NCBI GenBank assembly: GCA_964441285.1 | Contig: CAYTUK010000002.1 | Span: 186,001-250,000, forward strand | Length of the DNA stretch: 64,000 nt | From: S010-25 sp964441285 | GTDB taxonomy: Bacteria > Pseudomonadota > Gammaproteobacteria > SZUA-229 | Direction of reading: 5' to 3' | In this document: piece after piece, positions 36,165 to 45,089 of the stretch | Layout of the letters: every line of letters begins with the position of its first letter | Numbering within the stretch: the stretch's first letter is position 1 | Notes under the pieces: generated by a model | The model's input: only the letters and a program-made list of their open reading frames with translations | Databases searched by the model: none | What the model was told of the DNA's origin: nothing | Position numbers and translations under genes: made by a program

Positions 36165-37148
36165 ATGAAAAAATATAATGTCTATGGGCTAGGTAACGCA
36201 CTGGTCGATATGGAGTTTGAAATTGATGATGAATTTCTACAGCAAAATAATATTAACAAAGGTGTGATGACACTGGTAGATGAAAATCAACAGCAGGCTC
36301 TGATGTGCAAACTGGATGCTTTTGATGGCAATAAAGCCAGCGGTGGCTCTGCCGCTAATACATTAATTGCCGTCAGCGCAATGGGCGGCAGCGCTTATTA
36401 TTCCTGTAAAGTTGCCGATGATGAGCTTGGTCATTTTTATCTGCATGATCTACAGACCGCCAACGTTGACTGTGATCCTGACGGCAAACAAAAGGGGGGG
36501 ATTACCGGCAAATGTCTGGTTATGGTCTCTCCCGATGCAGAGCGCACCATGCATACTTTTTTGGGTGTTTCTGCCGAGCTCTCACCCGCACAACTCAATG
36601 TTGATGCCATAAAAAATGCACAATACTGTTATATGGAAGGTTATCTCACCACCTCTGCCAGTGGCAAACAGGCAAACATTGAAGCCCGCAAAATAGCTCA
36701 GGCCAGTCAAGTTAAAACCGCGCTCACTTTTTCTGACCCATTTGTGGTTGAACACTTCCGTGATGCGTTTACCGAAACCATTGGTGACGGCATCGACCTG
36801 CTGTTCTGCAATGAAGCCGAAGCCCTGAGTTACACGCAGCAAGACTCCATTGGAGAGGCTATCAGCAAGATTAGGACTTTTGCCAGTCAATTTGCTATTA
36901 CTCTGGGCAAAAAAGGAGCGCTTATTTATGATGGCCGCAGACTAATCGAGATTACGGCCAATCCAGTAAAAGCCATTGACACCAATGGTGCCGGTGATAT
37001 GTTTGCAGGGGCTTTTATGTACGGCATTACCCACGGATATGATTTTGAGCAGGCGGGCCAACTGGCCAGCCGAGCGGCCGCTAAAATCGTCAGTCAGTTT
37101 GGGCCACGGCTGAGTGCCACAGACTATCGGGCGATTGTTTCCGCTTAA
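36165..37148 (+). CDS. PfkB-family kinase, adenosine kinase-like
   Basis: Ribokinase/PfkB-fold kinase. N-terminal YNVYGLGNALVDMEFEIDD and GGSAANT near residue 50, and the C-terminal signature DTNGAGDMFAGAFMYG with the catalytic Asp. The pattern is that of bacterial adenosine kinase annotations, with substrate inferred rather than proved. 327 residues. Monocistronic, with MITE copy E immediately upstream. Confidence 0.85.
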   Translation: MKKYNVYGLGNALVDMEFEIDDEFLQQNNINKGVMTLVDENQQQALMCKLDAFDGNKASGGSAANTLIAVSAMGGSAYYSCKVADDELGHFYLHDLQTANVDCDPDGKQKGGITGKCLVMVSPDAERTMHTFLGVSAELSPAQLNVDAIKNAQYCYMEGYLTTSASGKQANIEARKIAQASQVKTALTFSDPFVVEHFRDAFTETIGDGIDLLFCNEAEALSYTQQDSIGEAISKIRTFASQFAITLGKKGALIYDGRRLIEITANPVKAIDTNGAGDMFAGAFMYGITHGYDFEQAGQLASRAAAKIVSQFGPRLSATDYRAIVSA

Positions 37149-37241
37149 GGCGCGCTGCAGGATACCAACTTTCGACCAACCGACCACAAATAAACGCACT
37201 GCCGGTAGATAATGGCACTTGCACCAACACAAAACCAGACT

Positions 37242-37256
37242 GCACGGTTTTAGTGC
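37242..37256 (+). promoter_or_regulatory. NtrC-type binding site upstream of narK
   Basis: GCAC-N7-GTGC (TGCACGGTTTTAGTGCA), the spacing and half-sites of the NtrC consensus. Centre is about 107 bases upstream of the predicted sigma-54 start, a normal enhancer distance. A lone TGCACC half-site lies at 37220. Confidence 0.75.
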
Positions 37257-37328
37257 AGAGCCAGCATCTGCATTTCATTTATCCCTACAACTCTAGACTA
37301 ACCCATTGTTTTTTATTGCGTTTAAATA

Positions 37329-37345
37329 TTGGCACACTGATTGCT
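37329..37345 (+). promoter_or_regulatory. Sigma-54 promoter of narK
   Basis: TTGGCACACTGATTGCT: GG at 37331-37332 and GC at 37343-37344, ten bases apart, matching the -24/-12 consensus almost perfectly. Predicted start near 37356, 35 bases before the ATG. Confidence 0.9.
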
Positions 37346-37390
37346 AATTAACTTATAAAACTGACGCTTACAACGATACAAGAGGTTAGC

Positions 37391-38869
37391 ATGACCCCCA
37401 TAGGCACCGATGCCAGGCTTAATTTATTTTCTTTTTCCGGGAATATACGTACTCTTCATTTAACCTGGATCGCTTTTTTTATCAGCTTTTTTGTCTGGTT
37501 TAATCATGCACCATTACTGCTCTCCATTCAGCAAACCTTTGGCCTGAGCCAGCAGGAACTTAAGGCCCTGCTCATTGTCAATGTCGCGCTCACAATTCCT
37601 GCGCGTATTATCATTGGTATGCTGGTGGATAAATACGGGCCACGCATTACTTTTTCCTCTTTACTTTTTGTTTCCAGTTTTATCTGTTTCTTTTTTGCGC
37701 TGGCTAATTCGTACCAGATGCTGCTGATCAGTCGCTTTGCACTGGGTTTTGTCGGCGCAGGTTTTGTTATCGGCATTCGGATGATAGGTGAGTGGTTCCC
37801 TGCCAAACAGGTCGGCATTGCCGAAGGCATTTACGGCGGCTGGGGTAATTTTGGCTCGGCAGCAGCAGCACTGTCATTACCCACCCTTGCGCTGATGTAT
37901 GGCGGCACTAATGGCTGGCGTTATGCCGTGGCAACCACCGGTGTCATCGCGCTGATTTATTCATTCATTTACTACAAACTGGCGCGCGACACGCCCAAAG
38001 GCGCAACCTATTTTAAACCAAAAAAAACCGGCGCTATGGAAGTAACCAGTAAAGGTGACTTCTTTTTTTATCTGATAATGAACATCCCAATGTATGCTGC
38101 GCTTGCTGTACTGGCATGGAAGCTGGGGCCAGATAACCTGTACATCCTTGATGCTTTTTTTACTGATGCGACTTACCTTACACTCCTGCTTCTATATATT
38201 TATCAGACCACGCATGTCTGGCGCATTAACGCACAGGTATTCAAAGAGGACATACCAGAAATACACCGTTACCGATTTAAGAATGTTGCCATTCTTGACC
38301 TTGCCTATCTGGTCACTTTTGGCTCCGAACTGGCAGTCGTTTCCATGCTGCCGCTATTCTTTAAGGAAACCTTTGATTTATCCATTGTTGAAGCCGGCTT
38401 ACTGGCATCGGGTTTTGCTTTTATGAACCTGGTTGCCCGTCCCAGTGGCGGTTTTTTCAGTGATCGCTTTGGCCGCAAAAAAAGTTTAACCTTATTAATC
38501 AGTGGCCTGGGCCTGGGCTATTTTCTACTCAGCAACATTACCCCAACGTGGCCACTACCTCTGGCCGTGGCATCAACCATGCTCTGTTCGTTCTTTGTGC
38601 AGGCGGGCGAGGGCGCTGTGTTTGCCATTGTGCCACTGGTAAAACGCCGTATGACCGGTCAAATTGCCGGTATGGCGGGAGCCTATGGCAATGTTGGCGC
38701 GGTTTCATTCCTTACCGTATTCTCCTTTGTTGACGCATCAACCTTTTTTCTGGTCATTGCCTGTGCTGCGGCTGTCACACTGATTGCAGTACAGTTCCTT
38801 GATGAACCCGACGGTCAGATGGCTGAGATTATGCCTGACGGCAGCGTCCAGATGATTGATATTTCATAA
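37391..38869 (+). CDS. narK: NarK-type nitrate/nitrite transporter (MFS, NNP family)
   Basis: Twelve-helix major facilitator, 492 residues, importing nitrate or exchanging nitrate and nitrite. Both nitrate signature glycine motifs occur: GIYGGWGNFGSAAAAL in the N-half and GMAGAYGNVGAVSF in the C-half, with conserved Arg in RFALGFVGAG. AGAGG lies before the ATG. First gene of an apparent operon with the phosphatase/kinase and mobA, under sigma-54/NtrC. The assimilatory setting suggests uptake. A nitrate reductase is not in the window. Confidence 0.92.
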   Translation: MTPIGTDARLNLFSFSGNIRTLHLTWIAFFISFFVWFNHAPLLLSIQQTFGLSQQELKALLIVNVALTIPARIIIGMLVDKYGPRITFSSLLFVSSFICFFFALANSYQMLLISRFALGFVGAGFVIGIRMIGEWFPAKQVGIAEGIYGGWGNFGSAAAALSLPTLALMYGGTNGWRYAVATTGVIALIYSFIYYKLARDTPKGATYFKPKKTGAMEVTSKGDFFFYLIMNIPMYAALAVLAWKLGPDNLYILDAFFTDATYLTLLLLYIYQTTHVWRINAQVFKEDIPEIHRYRFKNVAILDLAYLVTFGSELAVVSMLPLFFKETFDLSIVEAGLLASGFAFMNLVARPSGGFFSDRFGRKKSLTLLISGLGLGYFLLSNITPTWPLPLAVASTMLCSFFVQAGEGAVFAIVPLVKRRMTGQIAGMAGAYGNVGAVSFLTVFSFVDASTFFLVIACAAAVTLIAVQFLDEPDGQMAEIMPDGSVQMIDIS

Positions 38870-38918
38870 TATTGGAGAAGACCGGCTCCCTGGGTGAAAT
38901 TTATGGCAAGATTCGGTT

Positions 38919-40640
38919 ATGCGATCCACTTTACAAATTACCCTTAGCCAGAGTTCCTGTAAAGGCAAAAAACCGCGCAACGAAGATTTTTATGGCGCAC
39001 TCATACCTGAAGATTCCACCCTGGAAAGCAAAGGTATCGCCTGTGCAATTGCCGATGGCATGGGTAGCTGCGCCAACGCACAGGAAGCCAGTGAGCATTG
39101 TGTTAAAGGTTTTCTGAATGATTATTTTAGTACCCCCGAAACCTGGTCGGTTAAAACCTCAGGTGCCAAAGTTCTCACCGCTATAAATAGCTGGCTGTTA
39201 AGCAATGGTAACAAAGAGCATGTGCATGGCATGGTCACTACCTTCAGTGCTATTATTTTCAAGTCCACCACGGCTCACCTTTTTCACATTGGCGATTCAC
39301 GTATTTATCGCTACCGTAATCACAACAATAAAGCTGATTTTGAGTGCCTTACCCAGGATCACCGAGTCTGGATTTCGGAGCAAAAGAATTATTTAAGCCG
39401 GGCGATGGGCATCGATTTTCATCTGGATATCGACTACCGTACTGTTACCATAGAATCCAGTGATATTTTTATCATGACCACTGATGGCGTCCATGATTAT
39501 CTTAATGACGCACAGCTTAAAACACACCTTGAAACCTCCGCCAGTATGGAAGTTATTGCCGACGAAATTATTCGTCATGCGCTCAAAGCAGGGAGCCACG
39601 ACAATGTTACCTGCCAAATCATTCATATTGATAATACCCCCGAACAGGATGCCAATGAAGTTTATAAACAGCTGACACGCCTACCTTTTCCACCACCAAT
39701 GGGTCCAGGCATGACCATTGACGGTTATGAGATACTCGATGAAATACACGCCAGCACCACTTCACAGTTATATAAAGTTCGCGACCGAGAAAGTGGCCAG
39801 CTATTTATAATGAAAACACCCTCCGTAAATTATTCTGATGACCCCGCTTATATTGAACGTTTTTATATGGAAGAATGGGCCGGTAAACGCATCAACAATG
39901 ACTTCGTATTACATATTTATGAATTAAAACGCCCACGTAATTTCCTGTATTTTATTATGGAATATATTGAAGGCAAAACCCTGCGCCAGTGGATGAAACA
40001 AAATCCGATGGCAGACATTGCTGAAGTCAGCGAGATTACTCATAAAATTATTCAGGGGTTACGCGCCTTTCATCGAATGGAAATGTTACATCGTGATCTG
40101 AAACCTGAAAATATTATGTTAACCAAAGACAATAACATTAAAATTATTGATTTTGGCTCAGTTAAAATTGCCGGGGTTCAGGAGATCAGCACACCGGTTG
40201 AACGCGTTGATTTACTCGGTACAAAAAATTATACCGCCCCAGAGTACCTGTTAGGATCAGAAGGCAATAACCGTGCTGATATTTTTTCACTTGGCACCCT
40301 GGTTTATGAGATGCTAACTGGCGAATTACCCTATGGCGATAGACTCACCTGCAAACTTAACTGGCGCACGCTGAATAAAATTAAATATACCAGCGCAATT
40401 GTACACAACCCCATGATACCTTTATGGCTGGATGGCGCGGTGGAAAAAGCGGTTAAAATTGATTACCGCACTCGGTATGACACTTTCTCCGAATTCTTTT
40501 TTGATCTGACCCACCCAAATCCAGCACTGATGAAACGCTCGATGCCACTACTTGAAAGTAATCCGACTGTTTTCTGGAAGCTGCTGTCCGGTTTTTTATT
40601 CGCGGCAAATATCGGCTGGTTACTGTACTTTACTTTATGA
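38919..40640 (+). CDS. Fused PP2C-type phosphatase and Ser/Thr protein kinase
   Basis: One 573-residue chain with opposing activities. Residues about 10-235 are a PP2C phosphatase: NEDFYGA, AIADGMGSCANAQ, HIGDSRIYRY, MTTDGVHDYL and DNVTC supply the metal Asp set. Residues about 265-535 are a Hanks-type kinase: Lys in FIMKTPS, H391-R-D393-L-K-P-E-N, D411-F-G and APEYLLG. The glycine loop is degenerate (IHASTTSQLYKV, no GxGxxG). A single C-terminal helix (WKLLSGFLFAANIGWLLYF) anchors it. Such fusions recur beside NarK-type transporters; target and function are inferred to concern nitrate use. mobA overlaps by ATGA. Confidence 0.92.
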   Translation: MRSTLQITLSQSSCKGKKPRNEDFYGALIPEDSTLESKGIACAIADGMGSCANAQEASEHCVKGFLNDYFSTPETWSVKTSGAKVLTAINSWLLSNGNKEHVHGMVTTFSAIIFKSTTAHLFHIGDSRIYRYRNHNNKADFECLTQDHRVWISEQKNYLSRAMGIDFHLDIDYRTVTIESSDIFIMTTDGVHDYLNDAQLKTHLETSASMEVIADEIIRHALKAGSHDNVTCQIIHIDNTPEQDANEVYKQLTRLPFPPPMGPGMTIDGYEILDEIHASTTSQLYKVRDRESGQLFIMKTPSVNYSDDPAYIERFYMEEWAGKRINNDFVLHIYELKRPRNFLYFIMEYIEGKTLRQWMKQNPMADIAEVSEITHKIIQGLRAFHRMEMLHRDLKPENIMLTKDNNIKIIDFGSVKIAGVQEISTPVERVDLLGTKNYTAPEYLLGSEGNNRADIFSLGTLVYEMLTGELPYGDRLTCKLNWRTLNKIKYTSAIVHNPMIPLWLDGAVEKAVKIDYRTRYDTFSEFFFDLTHPNPALMKRSMPLLESNPTVFWKLLSGFLFAANIGWLLYFTL

Positions 40641-41251
40641 TACTGCCTAAACAAAAATACAGCTGCATTATTCTGGCAGGCGGTGAGGGTAAACGTGTTG
40701 GCGGCGCAGACAAAGGCCTGCTTGAGCTCAATAATAAAAAACTGATTGAACATGTCATTAATGTGCTTAAACCACAGGTAAATGAAATAATTATCAGCGC
40801 AAATCGAAATATAAAAACATATGAAAACTATGGCTATAAAGTAGTGCCCGACCGGGCAAATCACTATCAGGGGCCATTAGCAGGGATTGCGGCAGCGCTG
40901 CCTTATTGCAATAACGAATGGGTATTTATTGCACCCTGTGATATGCCTCGGCTACCTGCCGATATAATTGACAGACTGGCAGCGGGTACATTAACCGGTA
41001 ATCTTTGTATTGCTGAAATCGACGCCAGGTTACAACTGCTTCTTTTGCTTAATAAGAAGCTATACACATCCATTACCCACACGTTGAAAAACAAACAGTT
41101 AAGACTCATGCAATGGGTAAAATCACAAGCACCACAAATTATACCTTTCCCGCAAAATGCCGCCCTCAAAAACTTTAATACCAAAAATGATTTTACTGCT
41201 GCCGCTATTGAGGCTATAGACCACAACAACGAACCACCACAAAAAAAGTAA
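40637..41251 (+). CDS. mobA: Molybdenum cofactor guanylyltransferase MobA
   Basis: Attaches GMP to molybdopterin to form the MGD cofactor required by nitrate reductase. N-terminal nucleotide-binding LAGGEGKRVGGADKGLL, GPLAGIAAAL, and the metal-binding APCDMPRLP. 204 residues, typical length. It is translated in coupling with the kinase gene (ATGA), placing cofactor maturation in the nitrate operon. Confidence 0.93.
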   Translation: MILPKQKYSCIILAGGEGKRVGGADKGLLELNNKKLIEHVINVLKPQVNEIIISANRNIKTYENYGYKVVPDRANHYQGPLAGIAAALPYCNNEWVFIAPCDMPRLPADIIDRLAAGTLTGNLCIAEIDARLQLLLLLNKKLYTSITHTLKNKQLRLMQWVKSQAPQIIPFPQNAALKNFNTKNDFTAAAIEAIDHNNEPPQKK

Positions 41252-41315
41252 ACTAAACGTCACTTTTATCCCTTACACCCTTGCACCTTTTCTGGTTGCC
41301 ACTCAAAATACCCTG

Positions 41316-42458
41316 ATGCCACTATCACTCGCTCAGCGCAAACGGGAAACAAACCACATCACCCTGTGGGGGGTTGTAGTAAATATCGTTCTTTCAACGA
41401 TAAAAATAGTGGGTGGTATTGCCGGACACTCGCAGGCACTCATTGCTGACGGCCTGCATTCACTCTCTGATCTGGCCAGTGACGGCATGATTCTAGTTGC
41501 TGCCAAACACGCCAGTGAAGATGCTGATGAAGACCATCCTTATGGCCATGCCCGCTACGAAACCATTGCAACCGTTGCCCTGGGTACCCTGCTGATTGTA
41601 GTCGGTGCTGGCATTGGTGTTGATGCCATCAGTCGACTTAATCAGGAAGGTACCCCTCAAATACCACAACTTTATACCCTCGTTATTGCCGCCATTTCTA
41701 TTATTAGCAAGGAATGGCTCTATCACGCCACAAAACAGGTTGCCTTACGGATTAAATCACAAATGCTTGAGGCAAATGCCTGGCACCACCGTACTGACGC
41801 CATTTCTTCAATTATTGTCTTCATTGGCATTAGTGGCACATATTTTGGCTACCCCTTACTGGACGAAATTGCAGCATTACTGGTCGCCTTTATGATCGCG
41901 AAAATCGGTATCGATCTGGCTCGCCAGGGTGTTCAGGAACTGGTTGATACCGCGCTAAAGCCAGAGCTGATCCAGCAGATCAAACAAACCATCCTCTCCG
42001 TTGACGATGTACGCCAGCTCCATATGTTGCGTAGCCGCCACATGGGGCATAACGCATTAGTAGATGTACACATTCAGGTATCCCCCAGACTCAGTGTTTC
42101 GGAAGGCCATCACATATCCGAAATGGTTGAAAAAAAGCTTAAGCAGACCTTTGAAGAAATTAATGATGTGACCGTTCATATTGACCCGGAAGATGATGAA
42201 ACGGCTGCAAGCTGCTCACAATTGCCGCTTCGAAGTGAATTATTAGTCACCCTGCATCATGCCTGGCAAAAATCAGGCAACTTGAACTCCATCCAGGATG
42301 TTACCTTGCACTACCTGAATGGTCGTATCGACATTGAGGCGGTATTCCCACTTACAAACCTGACCTCGATGGATGAAATCAGGGAGATAAAAAAGAATTT
42401 TAACGCAACTTGCCAACAACTCTCCTACATTGGTGCTTGCTACCTCAATTTTCGATAA
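41316..42458 (+). CDS. Cation diffusion facilitator, zinc-type site
   Basis: Metal/proton antiporter with six helices (about residues 15-210) and a C-terminal cytoplasmic domain (about 215-300) rich in His (MLRSRHMGHNALVDVHIQV, VTVHIDPEDDE), plus an extra ~75-residue tail. Transport site: H48-x3-D52 in helix 2 (LHSLSDLASD) and H157-x3-D161 in helix 5 (HHRTD), a His/Asp set typical of zinc rather than manganese. HPYGHARYE is the family loop. No clear SD; it may be the last gene of the narK operon or have its own start. The tail beyond residue 300 is longer than usual FieF proteins. Confidence 0.88.
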   Translation: MPLSLAQRKRETNHITLWGVVVNIVLSTIKIVGGIAGHSQALIADGLHSLSDLASDGMILVAAKHASEDADEDHPYGHARYETIATVALGTLLIVVGAGIGVDAISRLNQEGTPQIPQLYTLVIAAISIISKEWLYHATKQVALRIKSQMLEANAWHHRTDAISSIIVFIGISGTYFGYPLLDEIAALLVAFMIAKIGIDLARQGVQELVDTALKPELIQQIKQTILSVDDVRQLHMLRSRHMGHNALVDVHIQVSPRLSVSEGHHISEMVEKKLKQTFEEINDVTVHIDPEDDETAASCSQLPLRSELLVTLHHAWQKSGNLNSIQDVTLHYLNGRIDIEAVFPLTNLTSMDEIREIKKNFNATCQQLSYIGACYLNFR

Positions 42459-42460
42459 TG

Positions 42461-42475
42461 CGCACTATTTTAGTG
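42461..42475 (+). promoter_or_regulatory. NtrC-type binding site upstream of glnA
   Basis: GCACTATTTTAGTGC, GCAC-N7-GTGC. It begins two bases after the CDF stop codon and is followed by ATTATTTTT, so it may also form the CDF terminator. Centre about 88 bases upstream of the predicted sigma-54 start of glnA. Confidence 0.7.
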
Positions 42476-42528
42476 CATTATTTTTGCCCATTACATGGAT
42501 AAAAGCCGTTAAAATGGGGTTTCCCTTA

Positions 42529-42545
42529 TTGGCATGTTTCGTGCA
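42529..42545 (+). promoter_or_regulatory. Sigma-54 promoter of glnA
   Basis: TTGGCATGTTTCGTGCA: GG at 42531-42532, GC at 42543-42544 (ten between). Start predicted near 42556, leaving a ~163-base leader. A second, sigma-70-like TATAAT at 42667-42672 (with a poor TTCCAC at -35) could provide the short transcript, as in E. coli glnA. Confidence 0.8.
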
Positions 42546-42718
42546 AAATTACCTTCATGTCGAAACAGTCTTAATTGTGTCTTTCAGTTAAAGATTCGAA
42601 ACAGAGTGCTTCCGGTCCTTTACTGGAGCTAAGCATAAACAGTTCCACCCGGCCTTGTTGGGCGAATATAATGGGTGGTTTTTATTGTATAAATATCGAG
42701 AAGAAAGAGGTTTATAAA

Positions 42719-44128
42719 ATGTCTGCAAGTGACGTTCTAAATATGATTAAGGAAAAAGACGTTAAGTTTGTCGATTTCCGTTTTACTGACACCCAGGGTA
42801 AAGAACAACATGTCTCTGTGCCTGCCGATACCATTGACGAAGGCGAACTGGACGGTGGCAAGATGTTTGATGGCTCTTCCATCTCCGGCTGGAAAGGCAT
42901 TAATGCCTCTGACATGATTTTAATGCCCGACTGTGATTCTCAGGTGATTGATCCGTTCTGTGAAGAAGTCACCCTGAATCTACGTTGTGACGTTATTGAA
43001 CCGTCTGACATGCAGGGCTATAACCGCGACCCACGTTCCATCGCTAAACGTGCTGAAGCCTACCTGCAATCGTCCGGCATCGGTGATAGCGCATATTTTG
43101 GCCCTGAGAATGAATTCTTTGTGTTTGATAGCATTCAGTGGACCGACACCATGGGCGAGTCGGGTTACAAAATAGGTTCTGAAGAAGCCGCCTGGTCATC
43201 AAATAAGAGCTTTGAAGGCGGTAATATGGGGCACCGCCCCGGCATCAAAGGCGGTTACTTCCCCGTCCCCCCCGTCGATTCACTCCAGGACATGCGCTCA
43301 GCTATGTGCCTGGTAATGGACGAAATGGGTGCCAAAACCGAAGTTCACCACCATGAAGTGGGTACTGCGGGTCAGTGTGAAATTGGCGCGCTGTTTAATA
43401 CCCTGGTACGTAAAGCAGACGAAGTACAGATATTTAAGTATGTGGTACATAATGTTGCTCATGCTTATGGTAAAACAGCGACCTTTATGCCAAAGCCTTT
43501 AGTCGGCGATAATGGCAATGGCATGCATGTTCACCAGTCCATTTTTAAAGATGGTGAAAACCTCTTCTCCGGTGATCTCTATGGTGGTCTCTCACAAACC
43601 GCACTGTACTACATCGGCGGTGTGATTAAACATGCGAAAGCCCTGAATGCGTTCGCCAATGCTTCCACCAACAGCTACAAACGCTTAGTTCCGGGCTTTG
43701 AAGCCCCGGTTATGCTGGCTTATTCTGCCCGCAACCGCTCCGCTTCAATCCGTATCCCTTTTGTTGCTAACCCTAAAGGTCGTCGTATTGAAGTGCGTTT
43801 TGGTGACAATACCGCCAATCCATATCTGTGCTTTGCCGCCATGCTGATGGCCGGTATCGACGGCATTAAAAATAAAATTGATCCCGGTGAAGCCGCAACC
43901 AAAGACCTGTATGACCTGCCGCCAGAAGAAGAAGCAAAAATCCCACAGGTTGCCGTCTCTTTTGATGAAGCATTAACCGCGCTGGATCAGGATCGTGCTT
44001 TTCTGACGGAGGGCGGTGTGTTTGATGATGACATGATAAATGGTTTTATCGAACTAAAAAGCGAAGAAGTTCAGCGCCTGCGTATGTCAACGCATCCCTG
44101 TGAGTTTGAAATGTACTACAGCGTATAA
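42719..44128 (+). CDS. glnA: Glutamine synthetase, type I beta
   Basis: ATP-dependent formation of glutamine from glutamate and ammonium. Family motifs: DGSSISGW, FGPENEFFVFD, HHHEVGTAGQCE, KPLVGDNGNGMHVHQS, RNRSASIRIP. 469 residues, the usual size. Tyr398 in DLYDLPPEE is the adenylylation tyrosine, so GlnE control is expected. The start at 42719 (MSASDVLNMIKEKDVK) is chosen because AGAGG lies eight bases upstream; the frame is open 144 bases further but that part is leader. Perfect terminator follows. Confidence 0.96.
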   Translation: MSASDVLNMIKEKDVKFVDFRFTDTQGKEQHVSVPADTIDEGELDGGKMFDGSSISGWKGINASDMILMPDCDSQVIDPFCEEVTLNLRCDVIEPSDMQGYNRDPRSIAKRAEAYLQSSGIGDSAYFGPENEFFVFDSIQWTDTMGESGYKIGSEEAAWSSNKSFEGGNMGHRPGIKGGYFPVPPVDSLQDMRSAMCLVMDEMGAKTEVHHHEVGTAGQCEIGALFNTLVRKADEVQIFKYVVHNVAHAYGKTATFMPKPLVGDNGNGMHVHQSIFKDGENLFSGDLYGGLSQTALYYIGGVIKHAKALNAFANASTNSYKRLVPGFEAPVMLAYSARNRSASIRIPFVANPKGRRIEVRFGDNTANPYLCFAAMLMAGIDGIKNKIDPGEAATKDLYDLPPEEEAKIPQVAVSFDEALTALDQDRAFLTEGGVFDDDMINGFIELKSEEVQRLRMSTHPCEFEMYYSV

Positions 44129-44162
44129 GCTGGCTCCAGCCTTAAAATGGCACCGCTAAAAG

Positions 44163-44197
44163 CACTAAAAAGCCCCGTTTAATGGGGCTTTTTAGTG
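44163..44197. terminator. Terminator of glnA
   Basis: Perfect 14-base arms CACTAAAAAGCCCC and GGGGCTTTTTAGTG around a seven-base loop; the T-run is inside the right arm, a form that works in both directions. Confidence 0.9.
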
Positions 44198-44316
44198 TCC
44201 ATTTTACTTTTCCCGGCCAACCAGCACCCACTCTATAATTCAATGATTAAACGGCTAAATTACTAGAAAAAAATATCTATATTGCAGGACTCACGAATAC
44301 CCGTTAAGCTTAACGA

Positions 44317-44847
44317 ATGCAAAAAGCCATTTTATTCCTGATGCTGTGCTTGCCTTTACTTGCACAGGCCAGCCTTTACAAAGGTTTCGACAAAGAAGGC
44401 AACGTCGCTTACTCCGATACCCCTTTCCCGAACTCGAAGAAAATCAGCCTGCCAGCAATATCGGTAATGGAGCTACCAAAACCCAGCGCAAAAGCCAAAA
44501 CGCCAGCGCCAGAAAAAAAGTCAGCGACGGTTAGCTATACACATTTAGCCATCTCTTCCCCCAAAAACCAGCAAACCATCTGGAACAACAACCAGCTTAC
44601 TGTCATTCTGGCATTATTCCCCTCGCTCAATACAAAGGCTGGGGACTATATTCAACTACTCATGGATGGCAAAATAATCGTTAACAACAGCGCTAAAACC
44701 GCACTTCAAATTGGTTATGTTGATCGCGGTACTCATCGGCTGCAAACAGTGATACGAAATAAACAAGGGAAAGTGGTTAAACGCAGCAAAACTATTACCA
44801 TGTACATCAAACACACCATCATACATCGCGCAGCACCTCACCCCTGA
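44317..44847 (+). CDS. Exported DUF4124-domain protein
   Basis: 176-residue protein with signal peptide (MQKAILFLMLCLPLLAQA) followed directly by a DUF4124 segment (SLYKGFDKEGNVAYSDTPFP, about residues 19-38). The middle is Lys/Pro/Ala-rich (about 50-70) and the C-terminal half is a beta-rich Ig-like domain (LLMDGKIIVNN, YVDRGTHRLQTVIRN). Such genes commonly sit between glnA and ntrB in gammaproteobacteria. Role unknown; probably cell-envelope. Followed by an NtrC box belonging to ntrB. Confidence 0.8.
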   Translation: MQKAILFLMLCLPLLAQASLYKGFDKEGNVAYSDTPFPNSKKISLPAISVMELPKPSAKAKTPAPEKKSATVSYTHLAISSPKNQQTIWNNNQLTVILALFPSLNTKAGDYIQLLMDGKIIVNNSAKTALQIGYVDRGTHRLQTVIRNKQGKVVKRSKTITMYIKHTIIHRAAPHP

Positions 44848-44901
44848 GTACTGAAGAAACGTTCTCGTCAAACACACTAAATATAGAAAAAAACTTCATA
44901 T

Positions 44902-44918
44902 TGCACCATCGTGGTGCA
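44902..44918 (+). promoter_or_regulatory. NtrC-type binding site upstream of ntrB
   Basis: TGCACCATCGTGGTGCA, an uninterrupted match to TGCACC-N5-GGTGCA. Centre about 166 bases upstream of the predicted sigma-54 start, suggesting NtrC autoregulation. Confidence 0.85.
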
Positions 44919-45048
44919 ATAATACTGCTATTATTCATTCTCCTGACCTGATGCGCCGAACACCGATTACTTTTGCTCATTAACTTCCCGTAACACCTTG
45001 TTTTTAGCTGGTTTTAACTTTGAAAAAAAATGATTACCTGCTTTTTAA

Positions 45049-45065
45049 TCGGCATGGTTTTTGCT
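45049..45065 (+). promoter_or_regulatory. Sigma-54 promoter of ntrBC
   Basis: TCGGCATGGTTTTTGCT: GG at 45051-45052, GC at 45063-45064. The predicted start near 45076 leaves a leader of only about 14 bases, just enough for the AAGAG Shine-Dalgarno before the ATG at 45090. Confidence 0.8.
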
Positions 45066-45089
45066 TAATCTTACACAAGAGCCATATAA

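Noticed and set aside
42575..42718. N-terminal extension of glutamine synthetase
   Set aside because: GlnA starts at MSASDV with a good SD; the extension is unlike any GlnA and falls in the leader between the two promoters.
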